From Coriaria nepalensis (taxonomy: Eukaryota > Streptophyta > Magnoliopsida > Cucurbitales > Coriariaceae): 64,000 bases of DNA. A program made the translations under genes and the position numbers. The notes beneath the pieces are model-generated. The model was not told where the DNA came from and ran no database searches. It worked only from the letters and a program-made list of their open reading frames with translations. Location: positions 30,659,501-30,723,500 of the forward strand of contig CP114481.1 in assembly GCA_027186245.1 (NCBI GenBank). Reading direction: 5' to 3'. Shown piece after piece: positions 1 through 11,229 of this stretch. Position 1 is the first letter of the stretch. The number at the start of each line of letters is the position of its first letter.

Positions 1-142
1 CATTTCAAGTCAATAACTTATTTCAAAGCAAGTCGAACGAATTCAATTTTTGCACTACAAACACAAGTTTTCTGCATAACTTTCAAATGATCATTGCAAG
101 GAAAGTGTGCATTCGTTTAACCTTAAAATCATTTCAATGAGT
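1..142 (+). repeat. Reference monomer of the satellite
   Basis: The window happens to begin at CATTTCAAGT, used here as monomer position 1. Landmarks are ATTTCAA at 2 and 20, TCGAACGAATTC at 33-44, the T run at 47-51, ACTACAAACACAAG at 54-67, a T run at 68-71, GCATAAC at 74-80, TGATCA at 88-93, GGAAAGTGTGCATTCG at 100-115, TTAACC at 117-122, and a third ATTTCAA at 131. This copy has TTTTCTGC and CTTTCAA where the most common form has TTTTGTGC and CTTGCAA. The phase is arbitrary; the sequence does not reveal a natural start. Confidence 0.95.
39..44. other. EcoRI site conserved in most monomers (example)
   Basis: GAATTC sits at monomer position 39-44 and is present in most monomers of the window. 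It is lost in recurring subtypes: CGGATTC (the Q type, for example near 44587), CAAATTC (for example near 2729 and 59755) and CGAAATC (for example near 31819). An EcoRI digest should give a 142 bp ladder with dimers wherever Q occurs and trimers where CAAATTC and Q are adjacent. Confidence 0.95.
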
Positions 143-145
143 CAT
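137..145. other. ATGAGTCAT dyad, AP-1/Gcn4-like bZIP element (example)
   Basis: Monomer positions 137-142 plus 1-3 of the next unit spell ATGAGTCAT, extended to AATGAGTCATT, an 11 bp dyad around a central G. TGAGTCA is the established consensus of AP-1 and Gcn4 bZIP dimers. It recurs at nearly every monomer junction. It is lost in the ATGTGTCAT subtype (for example 3540 and 31358) and in single copies such as ATGAGTCTT near 29235. Binding in this genome is not shown; the motif match is exact. Confidence 0.75.
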
Positions 146-203
146 TTCAAGTCAAGAACATATTTGAAAGCCGGTCGAACGAATTCTATTTTTGCACTAC
201 AAA

Positions 204-216
204 CACAAGTTTTGTG
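204..216. other. Short inverted repeat CACAA-GTT-TTGTG (example)
   Basis: A 5 bp stem with a 3-base loop at monomer positions 62-74 is present in every monomer that reads AGTTTTGTGC. It is destroyed in subtypes with AGTTTTTTGC, AGTTTTCTGC or AGTTCTGTGC, so it toggles along the array. Too short to be a convincing RNA structure alone, but it lies about 14 bp from the larger dyad. Confidence 0.6.
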
Positions 217-567
217 CATAACTTGCAAATGATCAATGCAAGGAAGGTGTGCATTCGTTTAACTTAAAATCATTTCAATGAGTCATTTCAAGTCAATGCC
301 TTATTTCAAAGCAAGTTGAACGAATTCTATTTTTTCACTACAAACAGAAGTTTTTTGCATAACTTGCAAATGATCAATGCAAGGAAAGTGTGCATTCGTT
401 TAACCTTAAAATCATTTCAATGAGTCATTTCAAGTCAATAATTTATTTGAAAGCAAGTCGAACGAATTCAATTTTTGCACTACAAACACAAGTTTTTTGC
501 ATAACTTGCAAATGATCAATGCAAGGAAAGTGTGCATTCGTTTAACCTTAAAATCATTTCAATGAGT

Positions 568-2126
568 CATTTCAAGTCAATAACTTATTTCAAAGCAAGT
601 CCAACGAATTCTATTTTTTCACTATAAACAGAAGTTTTTTGCATAACTTGCAAATGATCAATGCAAGGAAAGTGTGCATTCGTTTAACCTTTAAATCATT
701 TCAATGAGTCATTTCAAGTCAATAACTTATTTCCAAGCAAGTCGAACGAATTCTACTTTTGCACTACAAACACAAGTTTTGTGCATAACTTGCAAATGAT
801 CAATGCAAGGAAAGTGTGCATTCGTTTAACTTAAAATCATTTCAATGAGTCATTTCAAGTCAATGACTTATTTCAAAGCAAGTTGAACGAATTCTATTTT
901 TTCACTACAAACACAAGTTTTGTGCATAACTTGCAAATGATCAATGCAAGGAAAGTGTGCATTCGTTTAACTTAAAATCATTTCAATGAGTCATTTCAAG
1001 TCAATAAGTTATTTCTAACCAAGTCGAACGAATTCAATTTTTGCACTACAAACACAAGTTTTGTGCATAACTTGCAAATTATCATTGCAAGGAAAGTGTG
1101 CATTCGTTTAACCTTAAAATCATTTCAATGAGTCATTTCAAGTCAATAACTTATTTCAAAGCAAGTCGAACGAATTCTACTTTTGCACTACAAACACAAG
1201 TTTTGTGCATAACATGCAAATGATCAATGCAAGGAAAGTGTGCATTCATTTAACTTAAAATCATTTCAATGAGTCATTTCAAGTCAATAAGTTATTTCTA
1301 ACTAAGTCGAACGAATTCAATTTTTGCACTACAAACACAAGTTTTGTGCATAACTTTGAAATGATCATTGCAAGGAAAGTGTGCATTCGTTTAACCTTAA
1401 AATCATTTCAATGAGTCATTTTAAGTCAATAACTTATTTCAAAGCAAGTCGAACGAATTCAATTTTTGCACTACAAACACAAGTTTTGTGCATAACTTGC
1501 GAATGATCAATGCAAGGAAAGTGTGCATTTGTTTAACCTTAAAATCATTTCAATGAGTCATTTCAAGTCAATAACTTATTTCAAAGCAAGTCGAACGAAT
1601 TCAATTTTTGAACTACAAACACAAGTTTTGTACATAACTTCCAAATGATCATTGCAAGGAAAGTGTGCATTCGTTTAACCTTAAAATCATTTCAATGAGT
1701 CATTTCAAGTCAATAACTTATTTCAAAGCAAGTCGAACGAATTCAATTTTTGCACTACAAACACAAGTTTTTTGCATAACTTGCAAATGATCAATGCAAG
1801 GAAAGTGTGCTTTCGTTTAACCTTTAAATCATTTCAATGAGTCATTTCAAGTCAATAACTTATTTCAAAGCAAGTCGAACGAATTCAACTTTTGCACTAC
1901 AAACACAAGTTTTGTACATAACTTTCAAATGATCATTGCAAGGAAAGTGTGCATTCGTTTAACCTTAAAATCATTTCAATGAGTCATTTCAACTCAAGAA
2001 CTTATTTCAAAGCCGGTCGAACGAATTCTATTTTTGCACTACAAACACAAGTTTTGTGCATAACTTGCAAGTGATCAATGCAAGGAAAGTGTGCATTCGT
2101 TTAACCTTAAAATCATTTCAATGTGT
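568..2126 (+). repeat. Mixed-subtype satellite tract
   Basis: Contiguous monomers with no strict higher-order period visible to me. Subtypes include AGTCCAAC (near 599), AGTTGAAC with a TTTTTTCAC run (near 880), TTTCTAACC and TTTCTAACT types (near 1012 and 1290), TTTTAAGTC (near 1420) and AAGCCGGTCG (near 2012). No gene or foreign insertion. Confidence 0.85.
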
Positions 2127-2834
2127 CATTTCAAGTCGATATCTTATTTCCAACCAAATCGAACGAATTCAATTTTTGCACTACAAACACAAGTTTTGTG
2201 CATAACTTGCAAATGATCATTGCAAGGAAAGTGTGCATTCGTTTAACCTTAAAATCATTTCAATGAGTCATTTCAATTCAATAACTTATTTCAAAGCAAG
2301 TCGAACGAATTCTATTTTTGCACTACAAACACAAGTTTTGTGCATAACTTGCAAATGATCAATGCAAGGAAGGTGTGCATTCGTTTAACTTAAAATCATT
2401 TCAATGGGTCATTTCAAGTCAATGCCTGATTTCAAAGCAAGTTGAACGAATTCTATTTTTTCACTACAAACAAAAGTTTTTTGCATAACTTGCAAATGAT
2501 CAATGCAAGGAAAGTGTGCATTCGTTTAACCATAAAATCATTTCAATGAGTCATTTCAAGTCAATAACTTATTTGAAAGCAAGTCGAACGAATTCAATTT
2601 TTGCACTACAAACACAAGTTTTGTGCATAACTTGCAAATGATCAATGCAAGGAAAGTGTGCATTCGTTTAACTTAAAATCATTTCAATGAGTCATTTCAA
2701 GTCAATAAGTTATTTCTAACCAAGTCGAACAAATTCAATTTTTGCACTACAAACACAAGTTTTGTGCATAACTTGCAAATTATCATTGCAAGGAAAGTGT
2801 GCATTCGTTTAACCTTAAAATCATTTCAATGAGT
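2127..2834 (+). repeat. Five-monomer block M, copy 1
   Basis: Ordered subtypes: CGATATC with TTTCCAACC; CAATTCAATAAC (141 bp); CAATGCC with AGTTGAAC and ACCATAAAATC; TTTGAAAGC (141 bp); TTTCTAACC with CGAACAAATTC. The five units total 708 bp. Copies with the same order and length lie at 3686, 13077 and 28246. Copies 1 and 2 are 1559 bp (11 monomers) apart. Confidence 0.85.
2206..2226. other. 21 bp dyad CTTGCAA-N7-TTGCAAG (example)
   Basis: Seven-base perfect arms flank ATGATCA. The dyad is perfect only in monomers with T at monomer position 94 (GATCATTGC) and CTTGCAA on the left. The common A form (GATCAATGC) has one arm mismatch. The T form also creates the 10 bp palindrome AATGATCATT. Right-domain S monomers read CTTTCAA-N7-TTGGAAG and T monomers read GATGAATGC, both weakening it. 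Confidence 0.7.
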
Positions 2835-3685
2835 CATTTCAAGTCAATAACTTATTTCAAAGCAAGTCGAACGAATTCTATTTTTGCACTACAAACACAA
2901 GTTTTGTGCATAACTTGCAAATGATCAATCCAAGGAAAGTGTGCATTCGTTTAACTTAAAATCATTTCAATGAGTCATTTCAAGTCAATAAGTTATTTCT
3001 AACTAAGTCGAATGAATTCAATTTTTACACTACAAACACAAGTTTTGTGCATAACTTTCAAATGATCATTGCAAGGAAAGTGTGCATTCGTTTAACCTTA
3101 AAATCATTTCAATGAGTCATTTTAAGTCAATAACTTATTTCAAAGCAAGTCGAACGAATTCAATTTTTGCACTACAAACACAAGTTTTGTGCATAACTTG
3201 CAAATGATCAATGCAAGGAAAGTGTGCATTTGTTTAACCTTAAAATCATTTCAATGAGTCATTTCAAGTCAATAAGTTATATCAAAGCAAGTCCAACGAA
3301 TTCTATTTTTTCACTATAAACAGAAGTTTTTTGCATAACTTGCAAATGATCAATGCAAGGAAAGTGTGCATTCGTTTAACCTTTAAATCATTTCAATGAG
3401 TCATTTCAAGTCAATAACTTATGTCCAAGCAAGTCGAACGAATTCTATTTTTGCACTACAAACACAAGTTTTGTGCATAACTTGCAAATGATCAATCCAA
3501 GGAAAGTGTGCATTCGTTTAACCTTAAAATCATTTCAATGTGTCATTTCAAGTCGATATCTTATTTCCAACCAAGTCGAACGAATTCAATTTTTGCACTA
3601 CAAACACAAGTTTTGTGCATAACTTGCAAGTGATCAATGCAAGGAAAGTGTGCATTCGTTTAACCTTAAAATCATTTCAATGTGT
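2835..3685 (+). repeat. Six-monomer linker between M copies
   Basis: Carries TTTCTAACT/CGAATGAATTC with TTTTTACACTAC (near 3000), TTTTAAGTC with GCATTTG (near 3120), AGTCCAAC with a TTATATC variant (near 3291), TGTCCAAGC (near 3423) and a hybrid CGATATC monomer with CAAGTGATC (near 3550). The equivalent linker after copy 2 keeps part of this order but has gained and lost monomers. Confidence 0.75.
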
Positions 3686-4393
3686 CATTTCAAGTCGATA
3701 TCTTATTTCCAACCAAGTCGAACGAATTCAGTTTTTGCACTACAAACACAAGTTTTGTGCATAACTTGCAAATGATCATTGCAAGGAAAGTGTGCATTCG
3801 TTTAACCTTAAAATCATTTCAATGAGTCATTTCAATTCAATAACTTATTTCAAAGCAAGTCGAACGAATTCTATTTTTGCACTACAAACACAAGTTTTGT
3901 GCATAACTTGCAAATGATCAATGCAAGGAAGGTGTGCATTCGTTTAACTTAAAATCATTTCAATGAGTCATTTCAAGTCAATGCCTTATTTCAAAGCAAG
4001 TTGAACGAATTCTATTTTTTCACTACAAACAAAAGTTTTTTGCATAACTTGCAAATGATCAATGCAAGGAAAGTGTGCATTCGTTTAACCATAAAATCAT
4101 TTCAATGAGTCATTTCAAGTCAATAACTTATTTGAAAGCAAGTCGAACGAATTCAATTTTTGCACTACAAACACAAGTTTTGTGCATAACTTGCAAATGA
4201 TCAATGCAAGGAAAGTGTGCATTCGTTTAACTTAAAATCATTTCAATGAGTCATTTCAAGTCAATAAGTTATTTCTAACCAAGTCGAACAAATTCAATTT
4301 TTGCACTACAAACACAAGTTTTGTGCATAACTTGCAAATTATCATTGCAAGGAAAGTGTGCATTCGTTTAACCTTAAAATCATTTCAATGAGT
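3686..4393 (+). repeat. Five-monomer block M, copy 2
   Basis: Same subtype order as 2127-2834 at a 1559 bp offset. Differences seen by eye include AACCAAGTC for AACCAAATC and TGCCTTATT for TGCCTGATT. The first two monomers of the block appear once more at about 5245, making a fading 11-monomer periodicity over 2.1-5.4 kb. Confidence 0.85.
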
Positions 4394-7368
4394 CATTTCA
4401 AGTCAATAACTTATTTCAAAGCAAGTTGAACGAATTCTATTTTTTCACTACAAACACAAGTTTTGTGCATAACTTGCAAATGATCAATGCAAGGAAAGTG
4501 TGCATTCGTTTAACTTAAAATCATTTCAATGAGTCATTTCAAGTCAATAAGTTATTTCTAACCAAGTCGAACGAATTCAATTTTTGCACTACAAACACAA
4601 GTTTTGTGCATAACTTGCAAATTATCATTGCAAGGAAAGTGTGCATTCGTTTAACCTTAAAATCATTTCAATGAGTCATTTCAAGTCAATAACTTATTTC
4701 AAAGCAAGTCGAACGAATTCTACTTTTGCACTACAAACACAAGTTTTGTGCATAACTTTCAAATGATCATTGCAAGGAAAGTGTGCATTCGTTTAACCTT
4801 AAAATCATTTCAATGAGTCATTTTAAGTCAATAACTTATTTCAAAGCAAGTCGAACGAATTCAATTTTTGCACTACAAACACAAGTTTTGTGCATAACTT
4901 GCAAATGATCAATGCAAGGAAAGTGTGCATTTGTTTAACCTTAAAATCATTTCAATGAGTCATTTCAAGTCAATAAGTTATTTCAAAGCAAGTCCAACGA
5001 ATTCTATTTTTTCACTATAAACAGAAGTTTTTTGCATAACTTGCAAATGATCAATGCAAGGAAAGTGTGAATTCGTTTAACCTTTAAATCATTTCAATGA
5101 GTGATTTCAAGTCAATAACTTATTTCAAAGCCGGTCGAACGAATTCTATTTTTGCACTACAAACACAAGTTTTGTGCATAACTTGCAAGTGATCAATGCA
5201 AGGAAAGTGTGCATTCGTTTAACCTTAAAATCATTTCAATGTGTCATTTCAAGTCGATATCTTATTTCCAACCAAGTCGAACGAATTCAATTTTTGCACT
5301 ACAAACACAAGTTTTGTGCATAACTTGCAAATGATCATTGCAAGGAAAGTGTGCATTCGTTTAACCTTAAAATCATTTCAATGAGTCATTTCAATTCAAT
5401 AACTTATTTCAAAGCAAGTCGAACGAATTCTATTTTTGCACTACAAACACAAGTTTTGTGCATAACTTGCAAATGATCAATTTAAAGAAAGTGTGCATTC
5501 ATTTAACCTTAAAATCATTTCAATGTGTCATTTCAAGTCGATATCTTATTTCAAAGCAAGTCGAACGAATTCTATTTTTGCACTACAAACACAAGTTTTG
5601 TGCATAACTTGCAAATGATCAGTGCCAGGAAAGTGTGCATTCGTTTAACTTAAAATCGTTTCAATGAGTCATTTCAAGTCAATAACTTATTTCAAAGCAA
5701 GTTGAACGAATTCTATTTTTTCACTAGAAACACAAGTTTTGTGCATAACTTGCAAATGATCAATGCAAGGAAAGTGTGCATTCGTTTAACTTAAAATCAT
5801 TTCAATGAGTCATTTCAAGTCAATAAGTTATTTCTAACCAAGTCGAACGAATTCAATTTTTGCACTACAAACACAAGTTTTGTGCATAACTTGCAAATTA
5901 TCATTGCAAGGAAAGTGTGCATTCGTTTAACCTTAAAATCATTTCAATGAGTCATTTCAAGTCAATAAGTTATTTCAAAGCAAGTCGAACGAATTCTATT
6001 TTTGCACTACAAACACAAGTTTTGTGCATAACTTGCAAATGATCAATCCAAGGAAAGTGTGCATTCGTTTAACTTAAAATCATTTCAATGTGCCATTTCA
6101 AGTCAATAAGTTATTTCTAACTAAGTCGAATGAATTCAATTTTTACACTACAAACACAAGTTTTGTGCATAACTTTCAAATGATCATTGCAAGGAAAGTG
6201 TGCATTCGTTTAACCTTAAAATCATTTCAATGAGTCATTTTAAGTCAATAACTTATTTCAAAGCAAGTCGAACGAATTCTATTTTTGCACTACAAACACA
6301 AGTTTTGTGCATAACTTGCAAATGATCAATTTAAAGAAAGTGTGCATTCATTTAACCTTAAAATCATTTCAATGTGTCATTTCAAGTCGATATCTTATTT
6401 CAAAGCAAGTCGAACGAATTCTATTTTTGCACTACAAACACAAGTTTTGTGCATAACTTGCAAGTGATCAATGCAAGGAAAGTGTGCATTCGTTTAACTT
6501 AAAATCATTTCAATGAGTCATTTCAAGTCAATAAGTTATTTCTAACCAAGTCGAACAAATTCAATTTTTGCACTACAAACACAAGTTTTGTGCATAACTT
6601 GCAAATTATCATTGCAAGGAAAGTGTGCATTCGTTTAACCTTAAAATCATTTCAATGAGTCATTTCAAGTCAATAACTTATTTCAAAGCAAGTCCAACGA
6701 ATTCTATTTTTTCACTATAAACAGAAGTTTTTTGCATAACTTGCAAATGATCAATGCAAGGAAAGTGTGCATTCGTTTAACCTTTAAATCATTTCAATGA
6801 GTCATTTCAAGTCAATAACTTATTTCCAAGCAAGTCGAACGAATTCTATTTTTGCACTACAAACACAAGTTTTGTGCATAACTTGCAAATGATCAATGCA
6901 AGGAAAGTGCGCATTCGTTTAACTTAAAATCATTTCAATGAGTCATTTCAAGTCAATAAGTTATTTCTAACCAAGTCGAACGAATTCAATTTTTGCACTA
7001 CAAACACAAGTTTTGTGCATAACTTGCAAATTATCATTGCAAGGAAAGTGTGCATTCGTTTAACCTTAAAATCATTTCAATGAGTCATTTCAAGTCAATA
7101 AGTTATTTCAAAGCAAGTCGAACGAATTCTATTTTTGCACTACAAACACAAGTTTTGTGCATAACTTGCAAATGATCAATGCAAGGAAAGTGTGCTTTCA
7201 TTTAACTTAAAATCATTTCAATGAGTCATTTCGAGTCAATAAGTTATTTCTAACTAAGTCGAACGAATTCAATTTTTGCACTACAAACACAAGTTTTGTG
7301 CATAACTTTCAAATGATCATTGCAAGGAAAGTGTGCATTCGTTTAACCTTAAAATCATTTCAATGAGT
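4394..7368 (+). repeat. Mixed tract with a private TTTAAAG subtype
   Basis: Starts with AGTTGAAC and TTTCTAACC monomers, then repeats the AAGCCGGTC / CGATATC / CAATTCAATAAC order near 5110-5400. Two monomers carry GATCAATTTAAAG instead of GATCAATGCAAGG, at 5481 and 6330 (849 bp apart). I saw this change only at these two sites in the window, which marks a local six-monomer duplication. No gene or insertion. Confidence 0.8.
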
Positions 7369-8504
7369 CATTTCAAGTCAAGAACTTATTTCAAAGCCGG
7401 TCGAACGAATTCTATTTTTGCACTACAAACACAAGTTTTGTGCATAACTTGCAAATGATCAATGCAAGGAAGGTGTGCATTCGTTTAACCTTAAAATCAT
7501 TTCAATGAGTCATTTCAAGTCAATAAGTTATTTCAAAGCAAGTCCAACGAATTCTATTTTTTCACTATAAACAGAAGTTTTTTGCATAACTTGCAAATGA
7601 TCAATGCAAGGAAAGTGTGCATTCGTTTAACCTTTAAATCATTTCAATGAGTCATTTCAAGTCAATAACTTATGTCCAAGCAAGTCGAACGAATTCTATT
7701 TTTGCACTACAAACACAAGTTTTGTGCATAACTTGCAAATGATCAATGCAAGGAAAGTGTGCATTCGTTTAACCTTAAAATCATTTCAATGAGTCATTTT
7801 AAGTCAATAACTTATTTCAAAGCAAGTCAAACGAATTCAATTTTTGCACTACAAACACAAGTTTTGTGCATAACTTGCAAATGATCAATGCAAGGAAAGT
7901 GTGCATTTGTTTAACCTTAAAATCATTTCAATGAGTCATTTCAAGTCAATAAGTTATTTCAAAGCAAGTCCAACGAATTCTATTTTTTCACTATAAACAG
8001 AAGTTTTTTGCATAACTTGCAAATGATCAATGCAAGGAAAGTGTGCATTCGTTTAACCTTTAAATCATTTCAATGAGTCATTTCAAGTCAATAACTTATG
8101 TCCAAGCAAGTCGAACGAATTCTATTTTTGCACTACAAACACAAGTTTTGTGCATAACTTGCAAATGATCAATGCAAGGAAAGTGTGCATTCGTTTAACC
8201 TTAAAATCATTTCAATGAGTCATTTTAAGTCAATAACTTATTTCAAAGCAAGTCAAACGAATTCAATTTTTGCACTACAAACACAAGTTTTGTGCATAAC
8301 TTGCAAATGATCAATGCAAGGAAAGTGTGCATTCGTTTAACCTTTAAATCATTTCAATGAGTCATTTCAAGTCAATAACTTATTTCAAAGCAAGTCGAAC
8401 GAATTCAATTTTTGCACTACAAACACAAGTTTTCTGCATAACTTTCAAATGATCATTGCAAGGAAAGTGTGCATTCGTTTAACCTTAAAATCATTTCAAT
8501 GAGT
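7369..8504 (+). repeat. Eight-monomer unit led by the CCGG subtype
   Basis: Monomer order: AAGCCGGTCG; then the trimer AGTCCAAC, TGTCCAAGC, TTTTAAGTC twice (7511-7936 and 7937-8362); then a TTTTCTGC monomer. Length is exactly 1136 bp. The next unit has the trimer once, so this unit gained a 426 bp trimer or the other lost one. Confidence 0.85.
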
Positions 8505-9215
8505 CATTTCAAGTCAAGAACTTATTTCAAAGCCGGTCGAACGAATTCTATTTTTGCACTACAAACACAAGTTTTGTGCATAACTTGCAAATGATCAATG
8601 CAAGGAAGGTGTGCATTCGTTTAACCTTAAAATCATTTCAACGAGTCATTTCAAGTCAATAAGTTATTTCAAAGCAAGTCCAACGAATTCTATTTTTTCA
8701 CTATAAACAGAAGTTTTTTGCATAACTTGCAAATGATCAATGCAAGGAAAGTGTGCATTCGTTTAACCTTTAAATCATTTCAATGAGTCATTTCAAGTCA
8801 ATAACTTATGTCCAAGCAAGTCGAACGAATTCTATTTTTGCACTACAAACACAAGTTTTGTGCATAACTTGCAAATGATCAATGCAAGGAAAGTGTGCAT
8901 TCGTTTAACCTTAAAATCATTTCAATGAGTCATTTTAAGTCAATAACTTATTTCAAAGCAAGTCGAACGAATTCAATTTTTGCACTACAAACACAAGTGT
9001 TTTTGCATAACTTGCAAATGATCAATGCAAGGAAAGTGTGCATTCGTTTAACCTTTAAATCATTTCAATGAGTCATTTCAAGTCAATAACTTATTTCAAA
9101 GCAAGTCGAACGAATTCAATTTTTGCACTACAAACACAAGTTTTCTGCATAACTTTCAAATGATCATTGCAAGGAAAGTGTGCATTCGTTTAACCTTAAA
9201 ATCATTTCAATGAGT
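8505..9215 (+). repeat. Five-monomer unit led by the CCGG subtype
   Basis: Same order as the preceding unit but with one trimer only: CCGG, AGTCCAAC, TGTCCAAGC, TTTTAAGTC, TTTTCTGC. It is 711 bp, one base over five 142 bp units, because the fourth monomer has the private form CAAGTGTTTTTGC near 8996. Confidence 0.85.
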
Positions 9216-9640
9216 CATTTCAAGTCAAGAACTTATTTCAAAGCCGGTCGAACGAATTCTATTTTTGCACTACAAACACAAGTTTTGTGCATAACTTGCA
9301 AATGATCAATGCAAGGAAGGTGTGCATTCGTTTAACTTAAAATCATTTCAATGAGTCATTTCAAGTCAATGCCTTATTTCAAAGCAAGTTGAACGAATTC
9401 TATTTTTTCACTACAAACAGAAGTTTTTTGCATAACTTGCAAATGATCAATGCAAGGAAAGTGTGCATTCGTTTAACCTTAAAATCATTTCAATGAGTCA
9501 TTTCAAGTCAATAACTTATTTGAAAGCAAGTCGAACGAATTCAATTTTTGCACTACAAACACAAGTTTTTTGCATAACTTGCAAATGATCAATGCAAGGA
9601 AAGTGTGCATTCGTTTAACCTTTAAATCATTTCAATGAGT
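9074..9640 (+). repeat. Four-monomer block, copy 2 (with 1-567)
   Basis: Same subtype order and total length as 1-567, an offset of 9073 bp. It overlaps the last monomer of the CCGG-led five-monomer unit, showing that blocks are recombined rather than inserted as discrete elements. Confidence 0.85.
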
Positions 9641-11200
9641 CATTTCAAGTCAATAAGTTATTTGTAACCAAGTCGAACGAATTCAATTTTTGCACTACAA
9701 ACACAAGTTTTGTGCATAACTTGCAAATGATCATTGCAAGGAAAGTGTGCAATCATTTAACCTTAAAATCATTTCAATGTGTCATTTCAAGTCGATATCT
9801 TATTTCAAAGCAAGTCGAACGAATTCTATTTTTTCACTACAAACACAAGTTCTGTGCATAACTTGCAAATGATCAATGCAAGGAAAGTGTGCATTCGTTT
9901 AACCTTTAAATCATTTCAATGAGTCATTTCAAGTCAATAAGTTATTTCTAACCAAGTCGAACAAATTCAATTTTTGCACTACAAACACAAGTTTTGTGCA
10001 TAACTTGCAAATTATCATTGCAAGGAAAGTGTGCATTCGTTTAACCTTAAAATCATTTCAATGAGTCATTTCAAGTCAATAACTTATTTCAAAGCAAGTC
10101 CAACGAATTCTATTTTTTCACTATAAACAGAAGTTTTTTGCATAACTTGCAAATGATCAATGCAAGGAAAGTGTGCATTCGTTTAACCTTTAAATCATTT
10201 CAATGAGTCATTTCAAGTCAATAACTTATTTCCAAGCAAGTCGAACAAATTCTATTTTTGCACTACAAACAAAAGTTTTGTGCATAACTTGCAAATGATC
10301 AATGCAAGGAAAGTGTGCATTCGTTTAACTTAAAATCATTTCAATGAGTCATTTCAAGTCAATGACTTATTTCAAAGCAAGTTGAACGAATTCTATTTTT
10401 TCACTACAAACACAAGTTTTGTGCATAACTTGCAAATGATCAATGCAAGGAAAGTGTGCATTCGTTTAACTTAAAATCATTTCAATGAGTCATTTCAAGT
10501 CAATAAGTTATTTCTAACCAAGTCGAACGAATTCAATTTTTGCACTACAAACACAAGTTTTGTGCATAACTTGCAAATTATCATTGCAAGGAAAGTGTGC
10601 ATTCGTTTAACCTTAAAATCATTTCAATGAGTCATTTCAAGTCAATAAGTTATTTCTAACTAAGTCGAACGAATTCAATTTTTGCACTACAAACACAAGT
10701 TTTGTTCATAACTTTCAAATGATCATTGCAAGGAAAGTGTGCATTCGTTTAACCTTAAAATCATTTCAATGAGTCATTTTAAGTCAATAACTTATTTCAA
10801 AGCAAGTCGAACGAATTCAATTTTTGCACTACAAACACAAGTTTTGTGCATAACTTGCGAATGATCAATGCAAGGAAAGTGTGCATTTGTTTAACCTTAA
10901 AATCATTTCAATGAGTCATTTCAAGTCAATAACTTCTTTCAAAGCAAGTCGAACGAATTCAATTTTTGCACTACAAACACAAGTTTTGTACATAACTTCC
11001 ACATGATCATTGCAAGGAAAGTGTGCATTCGTTTAACCTTAAAATCATTTCAATGAGTCATTTCAAGTCAATAACTTATTTCAAAGCAAGTCGAACGAAT
11101 TCAATTTTTGCACTACAAACACAAGTTTTTTGCATAACTTGCAAATGATCAATGCAAGGAAAGTGTGCTTTCGTTTAACCTTTAAATCATTTCAATGAGT
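9641..11200 (+). repeat. Mixed-subtype satellite tract
   Basis: Monomers include TTTGTAACC (near 9660), CGATATC with AGTTCTGTGC (near 9790), CGAACAAATTC (near 9960 and 10240), AGTCCAAC (near 10100) and a CAATAACTTCTTTC variant (near 10930). The tract reads on into the partial monomer at 11201. Confidence 0.85.
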
Positions 11201-11229
11201 CATTTCAAGTCAATAACTTTTCACTGAGT
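11201..11229 (+). repeat. Truncated 29 bp monomer, break in register
   Basis: A monomer begins normally (CATTTCAAGTCAATAACTT) and runs directly into TTCACTGAGT, which resembles the monomer's own last ten bases TTCAATGAGT, and a full monomer then starts at 11230. About 113 bp of the unit are missing. This is the only place where I found the array register broken by more than one or two bases. Confidence 0.9.

Larger units (their letters stand above)
1..567 (+). repeat. Four-monomer block, copy 1 (with 9074-9640)
   Basis: Monomer order: TTTTCTGC/CTTTCAA type, AAGCCGGTCG type (141 bp), CAATGCC/AGTTGAAC type, TTTGAAAGC type. The same four subtypes in the same order and with the same total length recur at 9074-9640, with a few substitutions (for example CAAGAACATATTTG here against CAAGAACTTATTTC there). 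After the block the two loci diverge in subtype. Confidence 0.85.

Noticed and set aside
45..75. Promoter or terminator in the T runs followed by short hairpins
   Set aside because: The T runs and the CACAA/TTGTG hairpin are part of every monomer, with no gene nearby; nothing sets any copy apart as a functional signal.
111..127. CENP-B box
   Set aside because: ATTCGTTTAACC keeps TTCG and the central A of the box but has TTAA where CGGG is required. The minus-strand reading through AAGCCGGTCGAACGAA gives TTCG, A and then GGCT, shifted from the required CGGG by one base.
1990..2030. AAGCCGGTCG monomers as a mobile element insertion or att site
   Set aside because: The change is two or three bases inside an otherwise normal full-length monomer, with no extra sequence and no target duplication.
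3540..3764. Open frame of 74 codons, with relatives at 12317, 31358, 34335, 36889 and 41592
   Set aside because: It lies wholly in satellite monomers, starts at GTG in the ATGTGTCAT variant (for 3540 and the 31358 family), has no independent composition and reads through two repeat units. It is a by-product of the repeat.
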